Shown one piece after another: positions 1 through 5,716 of a stretch of 6,284 nt of DNA. Both the position numbers and the translations under genes were made by a program. The stretch is from the NCBI GenBank assembly GCA_002712125.1, contig PASL01000019.1:93372-99655 (forward strand), in the 5' to 3' direction. The DNA is from Chloroflexota bacterium (GTDB lineage Bacteria; Chloroflexota; Dehalococcoidia; Lucifugimonadales; Lucifugimonadaceae). The notes beneath the pieces were generated by a model. It saw only the letters and a program-made list of their open reading frames with translations. It was not told where the DNA came from and made no database searches. Within the stretch, counting starts at the first letter, position 1; every line of letters begins with the position of its first letter.

Positions 1-71
1 GGAATTGAAAATTCAATAATATTACTCTCAATAGGATCAGAATTTTTTAGGAAATTAAAAGTTAATTGCAT
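1..71 (-). CDS. possible 5' end of a minus-strand gene running off the left edge
   Basis: On the minus strand an ATG at 71-69 opens a frame that stays open to the window edge. It gives 23 residues beginning MQLTFNFLKNSDPIES. It would lie 43 bp downstream of the FAD oxidase stop in the same direction, so it could be a second gene of that transcript. No Shine-Dalgarno-like sequence precedes the ATG, and the same frame has a TAA stop only a few codons upstream (92-90). No family is recognisable. It competes with the plus-strand reading at 1-78. Confidence 0.25.
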   Translation of the reverse strand, partial: MQLTFNFLKNSDPIESNIIEFSI

Positions 72-78
72 AATTTGA
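1..78 (+). CDS. possible 3' end of a plus-strand gene cut by the left edge
   Basis: Frame 1 is open from the first base to a TGA at 76-78, giving 25 residues that end in FFRKLKVNCII. If real, this is the C-terminus of a gene entering from the left and converging on the FAD oxidase, with a 36-bp gap between the two stops. That fits the tight convergent spacing elsewhere in the window. It is too short to assign a family. The antisense reading at 1-71 is equally open, so at most one of the two is likely real. Codon third positions are A/T-rich in both and do not decide between them. Confidence 0.3.
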   Translation, partial: GIENSIILLSIGSEFFRKLKVNCII

Positions 79-114
79 TGATAGCACTTTTATGGATAAG
101 GTCAGTTTTCAAAA

Positions 115-1194
115 TTACAAGAATCTGTTGACACTAAACTCACTTATATAAGTATCTAATTGTTCTTCAAAAATATCTTTGCTGATTATTTTTCCCATAG
201 CTGGACCAAATAATATCCCATTAGCACTACCACCTCCACAGACAAAAATATTTTCAAAGTCCTTAAGTCTTCCCAGGATTGGCAGAGAATCTTTGGTCAT
301 AGGCCTAAGACATGCAGTCTGATCAACAACAAAATCTTCATCTAAGAAAGGAAAAATTTCTTTAGCATTTTGTAGAATCTGATTTTTTGAATCATTGGTT
401 ATAGATTCATCATAGCCCGCATCTTCATGAGTAGTACCTAACCAAGTAATATTTTGATTTTTAGTAGTAATATAATTTTTACCCCACCAAAATGAAACAT
501 TAAATCCTGGGGTAATATTTTTCATACGCAAAATCTGACCCTTAATGGGGGTTAAAATACTTTTCCCATAAAAATCCATAAAAAATTTTTCAGCCCAAGA
601 ACCATTAGATATGATTATTTTGTCAAAATTATACGATTCATCATCACTAAATATTCTTACTTGTTTTCCAGAACCAGCATCAATTTTATTAATATTTTTT
701 TGTACAAAATTAACTCCATTTTGAATAGCGTTATCAAAAAATGTTTTGGATAACATGTATGAATCAACTTCAAGTGAATTTTTTATGTATAAGCCCCCAT
801 CAATTTCTTCAGATACTCTAGCGTCAATATGCCTTAACTCACTTAATGATAAAAAATGAAAATCCTTATTTAGTTTATTTTTTTTATAATTATCATAAAT
901 TTTTGAATAATCATTCTTTTTGAACAAGTGCATTACCGGTTTTTTCACATAGTAAAATTTTTTATGAAATTTTATTTTTAGATTATTATGAATACTTATT
1001 GCATAATCAGATAACTGGCCTGCTGTTAAATTAATATCATAATCAATATAAGGAATAATTGATCCATTAGATTTGCCTGAAGAATGACCAGCTATAAAAT
1101 CTTTTTCAAAAATAGTTATTTCAGATGTCTTTTCCGATAGATAGTAAGCAGCTGCGCAACCTACTATACCACCACCAATTATCCCAATTTTCAA
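115..1194 (-). CDS. FAD-dependent amine/amino-acid oxidoreductase (DAO family, ThiO/glycine-oxidase-like)
   Basis: This 359-residue protein is a flavoprotein of the D-amino-acid oxidase superfamily (glycine oxidase, sarcosine oxidase, D-amino-acid dehydrogenase). Such enzymes oxidise the C-N bond of an amino acid to an imine. The N-terminus shows the dinucleotide-binding motif GGGIVG (residues 7-12) followed by the ribose-binding Glu30 at the end of the second strand. A DAO-type SSGKSNG segment sits at 38-44, PIKGQ at 216-220, LRPMTKD at 296-302 with Arg297 in the position of the substrate-carboxylate arginine, and the C-terminal FAD loop GGGSANGILFGP at 320-331. Length is normal for the family, and no signal peptide or membrane segment is seen, so it should be cytoplasmic. 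The start is TTG (1194-1192), chosen because it places the FAD motif at the very N-terminus and a GGAG lies 6 nt upstream. Substrate is not decidable from sequence; glycine, sarcosine or a D-amino acid are the main options. Confidence 0.88.
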   Translation of the reverse strand: MKIGIIGGGIVGCAAAYYLSEKTSEITIFEKDFIAGHSSGKSNGSIIPYIDYDINLTAGQLSDYAISIHNNLKIKFHKKFYYVKKPVMHLFKKNDYSKIYDNYKKNKLNKDFHFLSLSELRHIDARVSEEIDGGLYIKNSLEVDSYMLSKTFFDNAIQNGVNFVQKNINKIDAGSGKQVRIFSDDESYNFDKIIISNGSWAEKFFMDFYGKSILTPIKGQILRMKNITPGFNVSFWWGKNYITTKNQNITWLGTTHEDAGYDESITNDSKNQILQNAKEIFPFLDEDFVVDQTACLRPMTKDSLPILGRLKDFENIFVCGGGSANGILFGPAMGKIISKDIFEEQLDTYISEFSVNRFL

Positions 1195-1200
1195 AATTTA

Positions 1201-1204
1201 CTCC
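1201..1204 (-). promoter_or_regulatory. Shine-Dalgarno GGAG supporting a TTG start
   Basis: The plus strand reads ctcc, so the minus-strand mRNA carries GGAG, followed by a 6-nt spacer and then TTG. No ATG is available nearby in frame. This ribosome binding site decides the non-canonical start of the FAD oxidoreductase. Confidence 0.75.
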
Positions 1205-1293
1205 AAAAATGTATATGAATTAATTATAATTCATAAAAAAAAAAAGATGAATATAAAAAAATTTGATATTCTATTTATTATAAATACTAATTC

Positions 1294-1297
1294 GGAG
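1294..1297 (+). promoter_or_regulatory. Shine-Dalgarno GGAG deciding the start at 1304
   Basis: GGAG is followed by a 6-nt spacer and ATG at 1304-1306. The upstream in-frame ATG at 1247 is preceded only by an A run. This favours 1304 as the start of the reductase. Confidence 0.7.
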
Positions 1298-1303
1298 AAT
1301 AAA

Positions 1304-2089
1304 ATGACAAATGAATCTCAACCCCAGATAAAAGGTAAATTCACTACATGCAAATTAATAAAAAGAGAAGACCTTACTCATGATTTAATTAAATTCTGGC
1401 TTGAACCGGAAGAATCATTTACTTTCAAACCTGGACAATATTGCACTATAGGTACAGGAGGTATTGAAAGACCATATTCAATAGTTTCCTCTCCAGATGA
1501 AAAAAATATAGAACTATTTATAGAAGTAGTCCCTCCACCGGATGGTAACTTAACTCCGCTTCTTCATGAATTAAGTATTGGGTCAGAAATGACATTGAGG
1601 CCACGTGGTAAAGGTATATTTGTGCTGCAACCTCAATTTAAAAATCATATATTTGTAGGTACTGTTACTGGAGTAGTTCCATATGTTTCAATGCTTAGGA
1701 AATTCTTGAGCGATACAAGCTGGCCTGATCCTGAAAAAATGGAAAATTTAAAAAGAGAAGATTATCAATTTCATGTTCTTGAAGGTGCTAGTTATGTTGA
1801 TGAATTCGGATATGATGAAGAATTGACAAAACTTTCTAGTGAACATGATTTTATTCATTTTTATCCATCAATATCAAGGCCAGATGAATCTAAAAATAGT
1901 GATTGGAACGGAGCAAAAGGTAGAATTAATAACCTAGTAGAAGATTATATTTCTAAACTAGGCATAGACCCTAAAGAAACATGTGTATATGCTTGTGGAC
2001 ACCCACAAATGATAGAAGACGTGGAAAAAAGATATTCTAATACAGATTTTACATTCCTAGAGGAGAGGTTCTGGAAAGATGACGAGTAA
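1304..2089 (+). CDS. ferredoxin/flavodoxin-NADP(+) reductase
   Basis: This protein catalyses electron exchange between NADP(H) and ferredoxin or flavodoxin through FAD in the cytoplasm. From the ATG at 1304 it is 261 residues, close to the bacterial Fpr-type length. It shows a lead-in beta barrel with FKPGQY (41-46), the FAD motif RPYS (56-59), and a proline-rich VVPPPDG. The NADP-binding segment is GTVTGVVPYVSM (119-130), an Fpr-like variant of GTGTGxxP. CGHPQM (231-236) is the usual CGxPxM motif of the nicotinamide half, and the C-terminus EERFWKDDE carries an aromatic pair near the flavin, as in Fpr-like enzymes. An in-frame ATG at 1247 would add 19 residues (280 in all), but that extension lacks a ribosome binding site and any family similarity I can see. 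No ferredoxin gene lies in the window, so its partner is unknown. It sits head to head with the FAD oxidoreductase and ends 10 bp from the convergent PAC2 gene. Confidence 0.9.
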   Translation: MTNESQPQIKGKFTTCKLIKREDLTHDLIKFWLEPEESFTFKPGQYCTIGTGGIERPYSIVSSPDEKNIELFIEVVPPPDGNLTPLLHELSIGSEMTLRPRGKGIFVLQPQFKNHIFVGTVTGVVPYVSMLRKFLSDTSWPDPEKMENLKREDYQFHVLEGASYVDEFGYDEELTKLSSEHDFIHFYPSISRPDESKNSDWNGAKGRINNLVEDYISKLGIDPKETCVYACGHPQMIEDVEKRYSNTDFTFLEERFWKDDE

Positions 2090-2102
2090 TAAAATAATTT
2101 TA
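2090..2102. repeat. small palindrome at convergent stop codons
   Basis: TAAAAT-A-ATTTTA (2090-2102) is a perfect 6-1-6 inverted repeat. It fills the 10-bp gap between the reductase stop (2087-2089) and the PAC2 stop (2102-2100) and covers the latter. It is A/T only, so as a hairpin it would be weak. It may be a minimal bidirectional terminator or chance in A+T-rich DNA. Confidence 0.25.
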
Positions 2103-2996
2103 CTTAGATTCTAAATCATCATTATTTGAAATATCATTTAAGAATTGTTCAACTTCAGGTAGCAATGATATTTCGCTATCGTAATCTAAATTTACAATAT
2201 CATTCTTAGAATCAAACTCTTTTTCAAATCTTTGGATCATATTTCTTAATTCATTATTGTCAGATAGAGCTGGGGTAACTTGATCGTATTGATTTTTACC
2301 TAAATTATATTCTGAAAATTTATTATCAATTTTGTATATTTCAGATACTACTTTTAATAATCTTGAAGCACCTGCAAAATCATCATCTAGTTTCAAATAT
2401 AGTGGTAGGTGAACCATAAGTGACATTGTTTCAATTGTTAGTATATTTTTTATCCTCTCAATAATTTGTGAAACGATCGAGGTAGGCCCTTCATAGTTTG
2501 ATCTTCTAAATGAAATATTTTGAGTAAGCTTTGGATCCCAATTATTAGCACTACCAGTAACAATGAGTTCTCTTGTATGGGGAACAGAATCATACATCCC
2601 TCCAAGCTGAATATACCGTCTAACCTTGAAATATTCTAGCATTTCTATAATAGAGTCATTGAAATCTTCACCAAAAGAATGTGGCTCTAAAAGTTGAAGA
2701 AGAAGTATATCTTGACCCGATGCTTTAATTAATGATAGTTCAGTGTTAGGAATTTTAAATTTTCTGTCTCCAGTTTTTGAGTCTAAATATACAGTTGGCC
2801 TAAAGCGTGTATAATCATAAAATTTACTGGGTTTACTAAGTTTACCTATTTTAACCCCAAGGAACTCTTTGAATAGCCTCTTAATTACAATTTCACCAAC
2901 ATTACCTACATTTATCCATGGTTTTAGGATAACAATACAATGAGGATCAGTAATATTAAATTCAGAATCATATATTTCGAAATCTTTAATATGCAT
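2100..2996 (-). CDS. PAC2-family protein (proteasome-assembly-chaperone-like fold)
   Basis: This 298-residue protein matches the PAC2 family, found in archaea, actinobacteria, Chloroflexota and eukaryotic proteasome assembly chaperones. The bacterial members have no established biochemical function. Visible family marks are the N-terminal strand and loop IVILKPWINVGNVG (21-34) and the central LGGMYDSVPHTRELIVTGSA (131-150). These are followed by YEGPTSI (168-174) and the second-half segment VHLPLYLKLDDDFAGASRLL (195-214), comparable to the usual GLPxYxxxxPNPxAxxxLL. Residues from about 225 to 298 form an acidic, Asn/Asp-rich tail beyond the core, ending in a short predicted helix (PEVEQFLNDI) before a charged terminus. 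No signal peptide or membrane segment is seen. No Shine-Dalgarno precedes the ATG, although a reasonable promoter lies just upstream, so the leader is short. It is divergent from the hydroxyacid dehydrogenase operon. The family call rests on recognised motifs; a role in protein complex assembly is inference only. Confidence 0.8.
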   Translation of the reverse strand: MHIKDFEIYDSEFNITDPHCIVILKPWINVGNVGEIVIKRLFKEFLGVKIGKLSKPSKFYDYTRFRPTVYLDSKTGDRKFKIPNTELSLIKASGQDILLLQLLEPHSFGEDFNDSIIEMLEYFKVRRYIQLGGMYDSVPHTRELIVTGSANNWDPKLTQNISFRRSNYEGPTSIVSQIIERIKNILTIETMSLMVHLPLYLKLDDDFAGASRLLKVVSEIYKIDNKFSEYNLGKNQYDQVTPALSDNNELRNMIQRFEKEFDSKNDIVNLDYDSEISLLPEVEQFLNDISNNDDLESK

Positions 2997-3018
2997 ACAA
3001 TAATATATTAAGTAGTTA

Positions 3019-3054
3019 TTATAGAAGTATAAATTATACTTTATTAATTGTCAT
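3019..3054 (-). promoter_or_regulatory. sigma70-like promoter of the PAC2 gene
   Basis: Read on the minus strand, a -35 box ATGACA (3054-3049, five of six matches to TTGACA) is followed by exactly 17 bp and a -10 box TATACT (3031-3026, five of six). Transcription would begin near 3019, giving a leader of roughly 20 nt. This is the best promoter match I found in the window. Further TATAAT hexamers on the same strand at 3038-3033 and 3023-3018 are possible alternatives. Confidence 0.5.
3025..3041. repeat. perfect 17-bp palindrome, candidate operator
   Basis: AAGTATAA-A-TTATACTT is a perfect 8-1-8 inverted repeat. It lies between the divergent PAC2 and hydroxyacid dehydrogenase genes and overlaps the -10 and spacer of the PAC2 promoter. 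Each arm contains a TATACT when read on the appropriate strand. The position suits a dimeric repressor site or a symmetric bidirectional -10 region. No regulator gene is present in the window. Confidence 0.5.
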
Positions 3055-3076
3055 TAAGAAAAAATTTGATTATCGT

Positions 3077-3081
3077 AAGGA
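3077..3081 (+). promoter_or_regulatory. Shine-Dalgarno AAGGA of the hydroxyacid dehydrogenase
   Basis: AAGGA followed by a 7-nt spacer and ATG at 3089 supports that start codon. Confidence 0.65.
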
Positions 3082-3088
3082 AAATTCT

Positions 3089-4072
3089 ATGAAAAAAAAA
3101 TTTGTTTTTATCCCAAATTCAAACGTACTAACTAATAATAGTATTAAGATTTGGACAGAAAAATTATCTGATTTATTTACCGACTGGACATTTCTTTCGC
3201 CAAAGAATAAAGAAGAGGCTTTAGAAGAAATTTCTGATGCTGATGCTGCATATGGAACAATGGATAATGATTTATTATCAGCAGCACAAAATATAAAATG
3301 GTTGCAAGCTCCTGCAGCTGCTCCAGATGAAGGATTCTATTTTGATGAGTTAATAAAGCATCCCATAGTTGTTACAAATTTCAAAGAAATTTACAATGAT
3401 CACATATCGATTCAAATTTTAAGTTATATTCTTAGTTTTGCTAAAAATTCACATATTTATAGAGACCAACAAAATGAAAAAATTTGGAAGCAATTACCAG
3501 AAACTCAGCATGAAATATTTTTACCTGAATCAACCGTAATAATTATTGGAGTAGGGGGAATTGGTCTGGAAACTGCAAGAATTTGCAAAGCTATTGGAAT
3601 GACTACTATTGGAATAGATGCAAAAAAAATAGATTCTTCTCAATGGTTAGATGAAGTATTTTTATCAAAAGATCTAATAAGCCAAGTTCCTAAAGGGGAC
3701 TTCATAGTTTCAACAATACCTCATAACCCAATTACAGAAGGAATGTTCAATTATTCCTTTTTCAGTAACATGAAAAAATCCTCATTTTTTATAAATATTG
3801 GAAGAGGGAAAACTACATCATTAAATGACTTAAACCATGCAATTAGTAATAAAATAATAGCTGGTGCTGCTTTAGATGTATTTGAAGAAGAGCCTTTAGA
3901 TTCTAGTAGTAATTTATGGAAATATCCAAATGTATTAATTACCCCACATATTGCCGCTCATGGAGGTAAATATTTAGATGAAAGAAGATATGAAATATTA
4001 AAAGAAAATATAAAAAACTTTCAAGAAAATAAAGAACTAAAAAATGTAGTTAATAAAAGTGAATGGCACTAG
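3089..4072 (+). CDS. D-isomer-specific 2-hydroxyacid dehydrogenase, NAD(P)-dependent
   Basis: This 327-residue enzyme reversibly reduces a 2-oxo acid to the D-2-hydroxy acid. The family covers glyoxylate/hydroxypyruvate reductases, phosphoglycerate dehydrogenase and D-lactate dehydrogenase. The order is a catalytic flavodoxin-like lobe (about 1-100 and the C-terminal end) around a Rossmann domain. The nucleotide motif GVGGIG is at 154-159 and Asp177 sits at the end of the second strand, which favours NAD over NADP. The catalytic trio is visible: Arg239 in INIGRG, Glu268 in DVFEEEP and His287 in ITPHIAAH. After Arg239 the usual V-D pair is replaced by T-S (GRGKTTS), placing it away from classic SerA- or LdhA-type enzymes. 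There is no C-terminal ACT domain. A 9-base A run follows the ATG directly. It is the first gene of a two-gene operon: its TAG abuts the ATG of the Nudix gene. The exact substrate is not decidable; glyoxylate or hydroxypyruvate are reasonable. Confidence 0.88.
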   Translation: MKKKFVFIPNSNVLTNNSIKIWTEKLSDLFTDWTFLSPKNKEEALEEISDADAAYGTMDNDLLSAAQNIKWLQAPAAAPDEGFYFDELIKHPIVVTNFKEIYNDHISIQILSYILSFAKNSHIYRDQQNEKIWKQLPETQHEIFLPESTVIIIGVGGIGLETARICKAIGMTTIGIDAKKIDSSQWLDEVFLSKDLISQVPKGDFIVSTIPHNPITEGMFNYSFFSNMKKSSFFINIGRGKTTSLNDLNHAISNKIIAGAALDVFEEEPLDSSSNLWKYPNVLITPHIAAHGGKYLDERRYEILKENIKNFQENKELKNVVNKSEWH

Positions 4073-4624
4073 ATGATAAGGCATCAAACTTCAACTGGGT
4101 TTATAGTTCACAGGCAAAAAATTTTACTTCATTATCATCCTAAAGTAAGAGAGTGGCTTCCACCTGGAGGTCATATTGAACAAGACGAAGATCCATTAGA
4201 AGCAATTATCCGTGAAATCAATGAAGAAACAGGATTATCTTCTAATTATAATAAGCATAACGATTTTGTTTTCCCTGTCCCAACCAACGAAATCTTAAGT
4301 ATAAGTAATTTAGAACAAGTATACGCTCCATTTAGTATTATGCTAGAAAATGTTTATGACAAAAAAATTGGTGAGCACCAACATATTGATCATATATATT
4401 TTTTTGCACTGTATATAAAAGATGAAAAAAAAATGCCTAAACTGGCTAACATCTGGGAGTGGGTTGACATAAATCAATTAAAAGATTTAGAACCTCTAAA
4501 AATCAATATTCCTCTTAAGGAAAACGAATTAGCTTCTAAAGCACCACCTGAAGATGTTAAAGTCCTAGGTATTAAGGCCATAGAACACGTCAAAGAAAAA
4601 TCAGAATTATACTTTCCTCTATAA
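4073..4624 (+). CDS. Nudix hydrolase
   Basis: This 183-residue protein hydrolyses a nucleoside diphosphate linked to another moiety, with Mg or Mn. The Nudix box is complete at residues 33-55 (G33, E39, R47-E48, E51-E52, G54, L55, fitting GX5EX7REUXEEXGU). It is preceded by the typical first strands (TSTGFIVHRQKILLHYHPK) and by WLPPGGHIE. A later segment, IDHIYFFALYI, and WEWVDINQLKDL follow the pattern of the fold's remaining strands. No extra domain is seen and the specificity is unknown. The ATG immediately follows the TAG of the dehydrogenase (TAGATG), with no clear ribosome binding site, so translation is probably coupled. Its 3' end overlaps the convergent PLP-enzyme gene by 6 bp. Possible substrates include NADH, ADP-ribose or damaged nucleotides. 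The pairing with an NAD-dependent dehydrogenase may hint at cofactor housekeeping but proves nothing. Confidence 0.88.
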   Translation: MIRHQTSTGFIVHRQKILLHYHPKVREWLPPGGHIEQDEDPLEAIIREINEETGLSSNYNKHNDFVFPVPTNEILSISNLEQVYAPFSIMLENVYDKKIGEHQHIDHIYFFALYIKDEKKMPKLANIWEWVDINQLKDLEPLKINIPLKENELASKAPPEDVKVLGIKAIEHVKEKSELYFPL

Positions 4625-5716
4625 AAATTTCCCTCGTCCACTTATTGGTATTACTTCCTCTAATTTACCATTTCTTATACCATAAAAATTTTCATGCAAA
4701 TTAATAGTTGTGTCTCCATGCATAGGAAGGGCAAAAATTTTGTCACCTATTTCCAATGGTATTTTTTCCTGACTTGCTGATTCAATTACAGTATGCTCTT
4801 CCGAATGTTTTTTTATCTGAAGTTTTTCATTTGAAATGATTTCAGCAATACCTCTATCAACAGAGATAGATTTCAGGCCAAAATCTGCAACAACTCTATC
4901 TTCTGATTTTGAAATGACTGTGGACATTACTGTTAGCGCAGACTTAAATTCGTCAAGAACATTCAAGTAATCACCATCCATAAAAATATAAGAACCACAC
5001 TGAACCTCCGTAATACCAGGTATTTTTCCAGAAATTGAATAAGTTCCTGTTCCTGATGCAGAAACTAATTCTACATTAATTCCTATAGACCTAATCTTAT
5101 CTGCAGAATCGTTTAATATGGACATAGATTTTTGGGTTTCAAGTACTCTAGATTCACGATCTCTTACTGCAACAGCATGACCTTCATATCCCATTATTCC
5201 ATGAAAATTTAATGACTTAGATTTTTCTATTTCTTGAGCTAGAATTACAGATTCTTCTGGTGAAACCCCACACCTATTCATACCAACATTAATCTCAATA
5301 ATCACACCTATTTTTACAGAATATTTTTTTGCAATTTGAGATAGTTGATTTATATTTTTTTCATTCTCAACTGCGATAATTATGTTAGTTTTTTTTGCTA
5401 ATTTCGCAAGTCTCGTAATTTTTGCTTCTCCAATAATTTGATTTGTTATCAAAATATTATTTATACCACCTTCCGTTAGAACTTCAGCTTCGGCTAATTT
5501 AGCACAGCATACGCCAATAGCACCAGCTGCAATTTGCTTTTTTGCCCAGTATGAACTTTTATGAGTTTTTGCGTGAGGTCTAACATCTATTCCTAATTCA
5601 TTTGCATTGTTTTGTAAAGTCGTAATATTTTTTTCAGCAATATCTAAATCAACAATAATACATGGTGTTTCTAATTCATCTACAGGAGTACCTTTTTTAG
5701 GTAAATAATTATTCAT
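4619..5716 (-). CDS. D-threonine aldolase / D-serine dehydratase-like PLP enzyme (fold type III, DSD1 family)
   Basis: This 365-residue enzyme has an alanine-racemase-like N-terminal PLP barrel plus the C-terminal metal domain of the DSD1/D-threonine aldolase group. It shows TPCIIVDLD (17-25), and RPHAKTHK (46-53) with Lys50 as the predicted PLP Schiff-base lysine. GMNRCGV (145-151), GYEGH (176-180) and SASGTGTY (219-226) follow. VQCGSYIFMDGDY (238-250) leads to the C-terminal metal motif PMHGDTTINLH (331-341). Family members bind a divalent metal through His-x-Asp in D-threonine and D-3-hydroxyaspartate aldolases, or His-x-Cys in D-serine dehydratases. Here it is His333-Gly-Asp335, favouring retro-aldol cleavage of a D-beta-hydroxy amino acid to glycine plus an aldehyde. 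Length is normal for the family and the protein should be cytoplasmic. The start is ATG at 5716-5714 with only a weak purine-rich site upstream. The last codon and stop overlap the Nudix gene. The substrate is an inference; D-serine dehydratase remains the alternative. Confidence 0.87.
   Translation of the reverse strand: MNNYLPKKGTPVDELETPCIIVDLDIAEKNITTLQNNANELGIDVRPHAKTHKSSYWAKKQIAAGAIGVCCAKLAEAEVLTEGGINNILITNQIIGEAKITRLAKLAKKTNIIIAVENEKNINQLSQIAKKYSVKIGVIIEINVGMNRCGVSPEESVILAQEIEKSKSLNFHGIMGYEGHAVAVRDRESRVLETQKSMSILNDSADKIRSIGINVELVSASGTGTYSISGKIPGITEVQCGSYIFMDGDYLNVLDEFKSALTVMSTVISKSEDRVVADFGLKSISVDRGIAEIISNEKLQIKKHSEEHTVIESASQEKIPLEIGDKIFALPMHGDTTINLHENFYGIRNGKLEEVIPISGRGKFL

Larger units (their letters stand above)
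1195..1303. promoter_or_regulatory. divergent promoter region with inverted repeat
   Basis: This is the shared upstream region of the FAD oxidoreductase (minus) and the ferredoxin-NADP reductase (plus). A perfect 9-4-9 inverted repeat, arms TATGAATTA and TAATTCATA, spans 1214-1235. Its centre carries overlapping TATAAT hexamers on both strands (minus 1223-1228, plus 1225-1230). I see no convincing -35 box for either. An 11-base A run lies at 1235-1245. The minus-strand hexamer would give a short leader that just includes the GGAG at 1204-1201. The promoter assignment is an inference from composition and position; the inverted repeat is directly visible. Confidence 0.4.

Noticed and set aside
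1263..1291. Plus-strand promoter TTGATA plus ACTAAT for the reductase
   Set aside because: The predicted start would fall at about 1298, after the GGAG at 1294-1297, and would remove the ribosome binding site that best explains the start codon.
1247..1303. N-terminal extension of the ferredoxin-NADP reductase as a signal or membrane segment
   Set aside because: The segment has a short hydrophobic stretch, but it lies before the well-placed GGAG and ATG at 1294-1306, and cytoplasmic reductases of this type need no export signal.
2090..2102. Rho-independent terminator between the convergent reductase and PAC2 genes
   Set aside because: The 6-1-6 repeat is A/T only with a one-base loop, so a stable RNA hairpin is unlikely; it is listed only as a low-confidence repeat.
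4619..5716. Calling the PLP enzyme an alanine racemase
   Set aside because: Although the N-terminal barrel is alanine-racemase-like, the RPHAKTHK lysine context, GYEGH, SASGTGTY and the C-terminal His-x-Asp metal motif belong to the D-threonine aldolase/DSD1 group.
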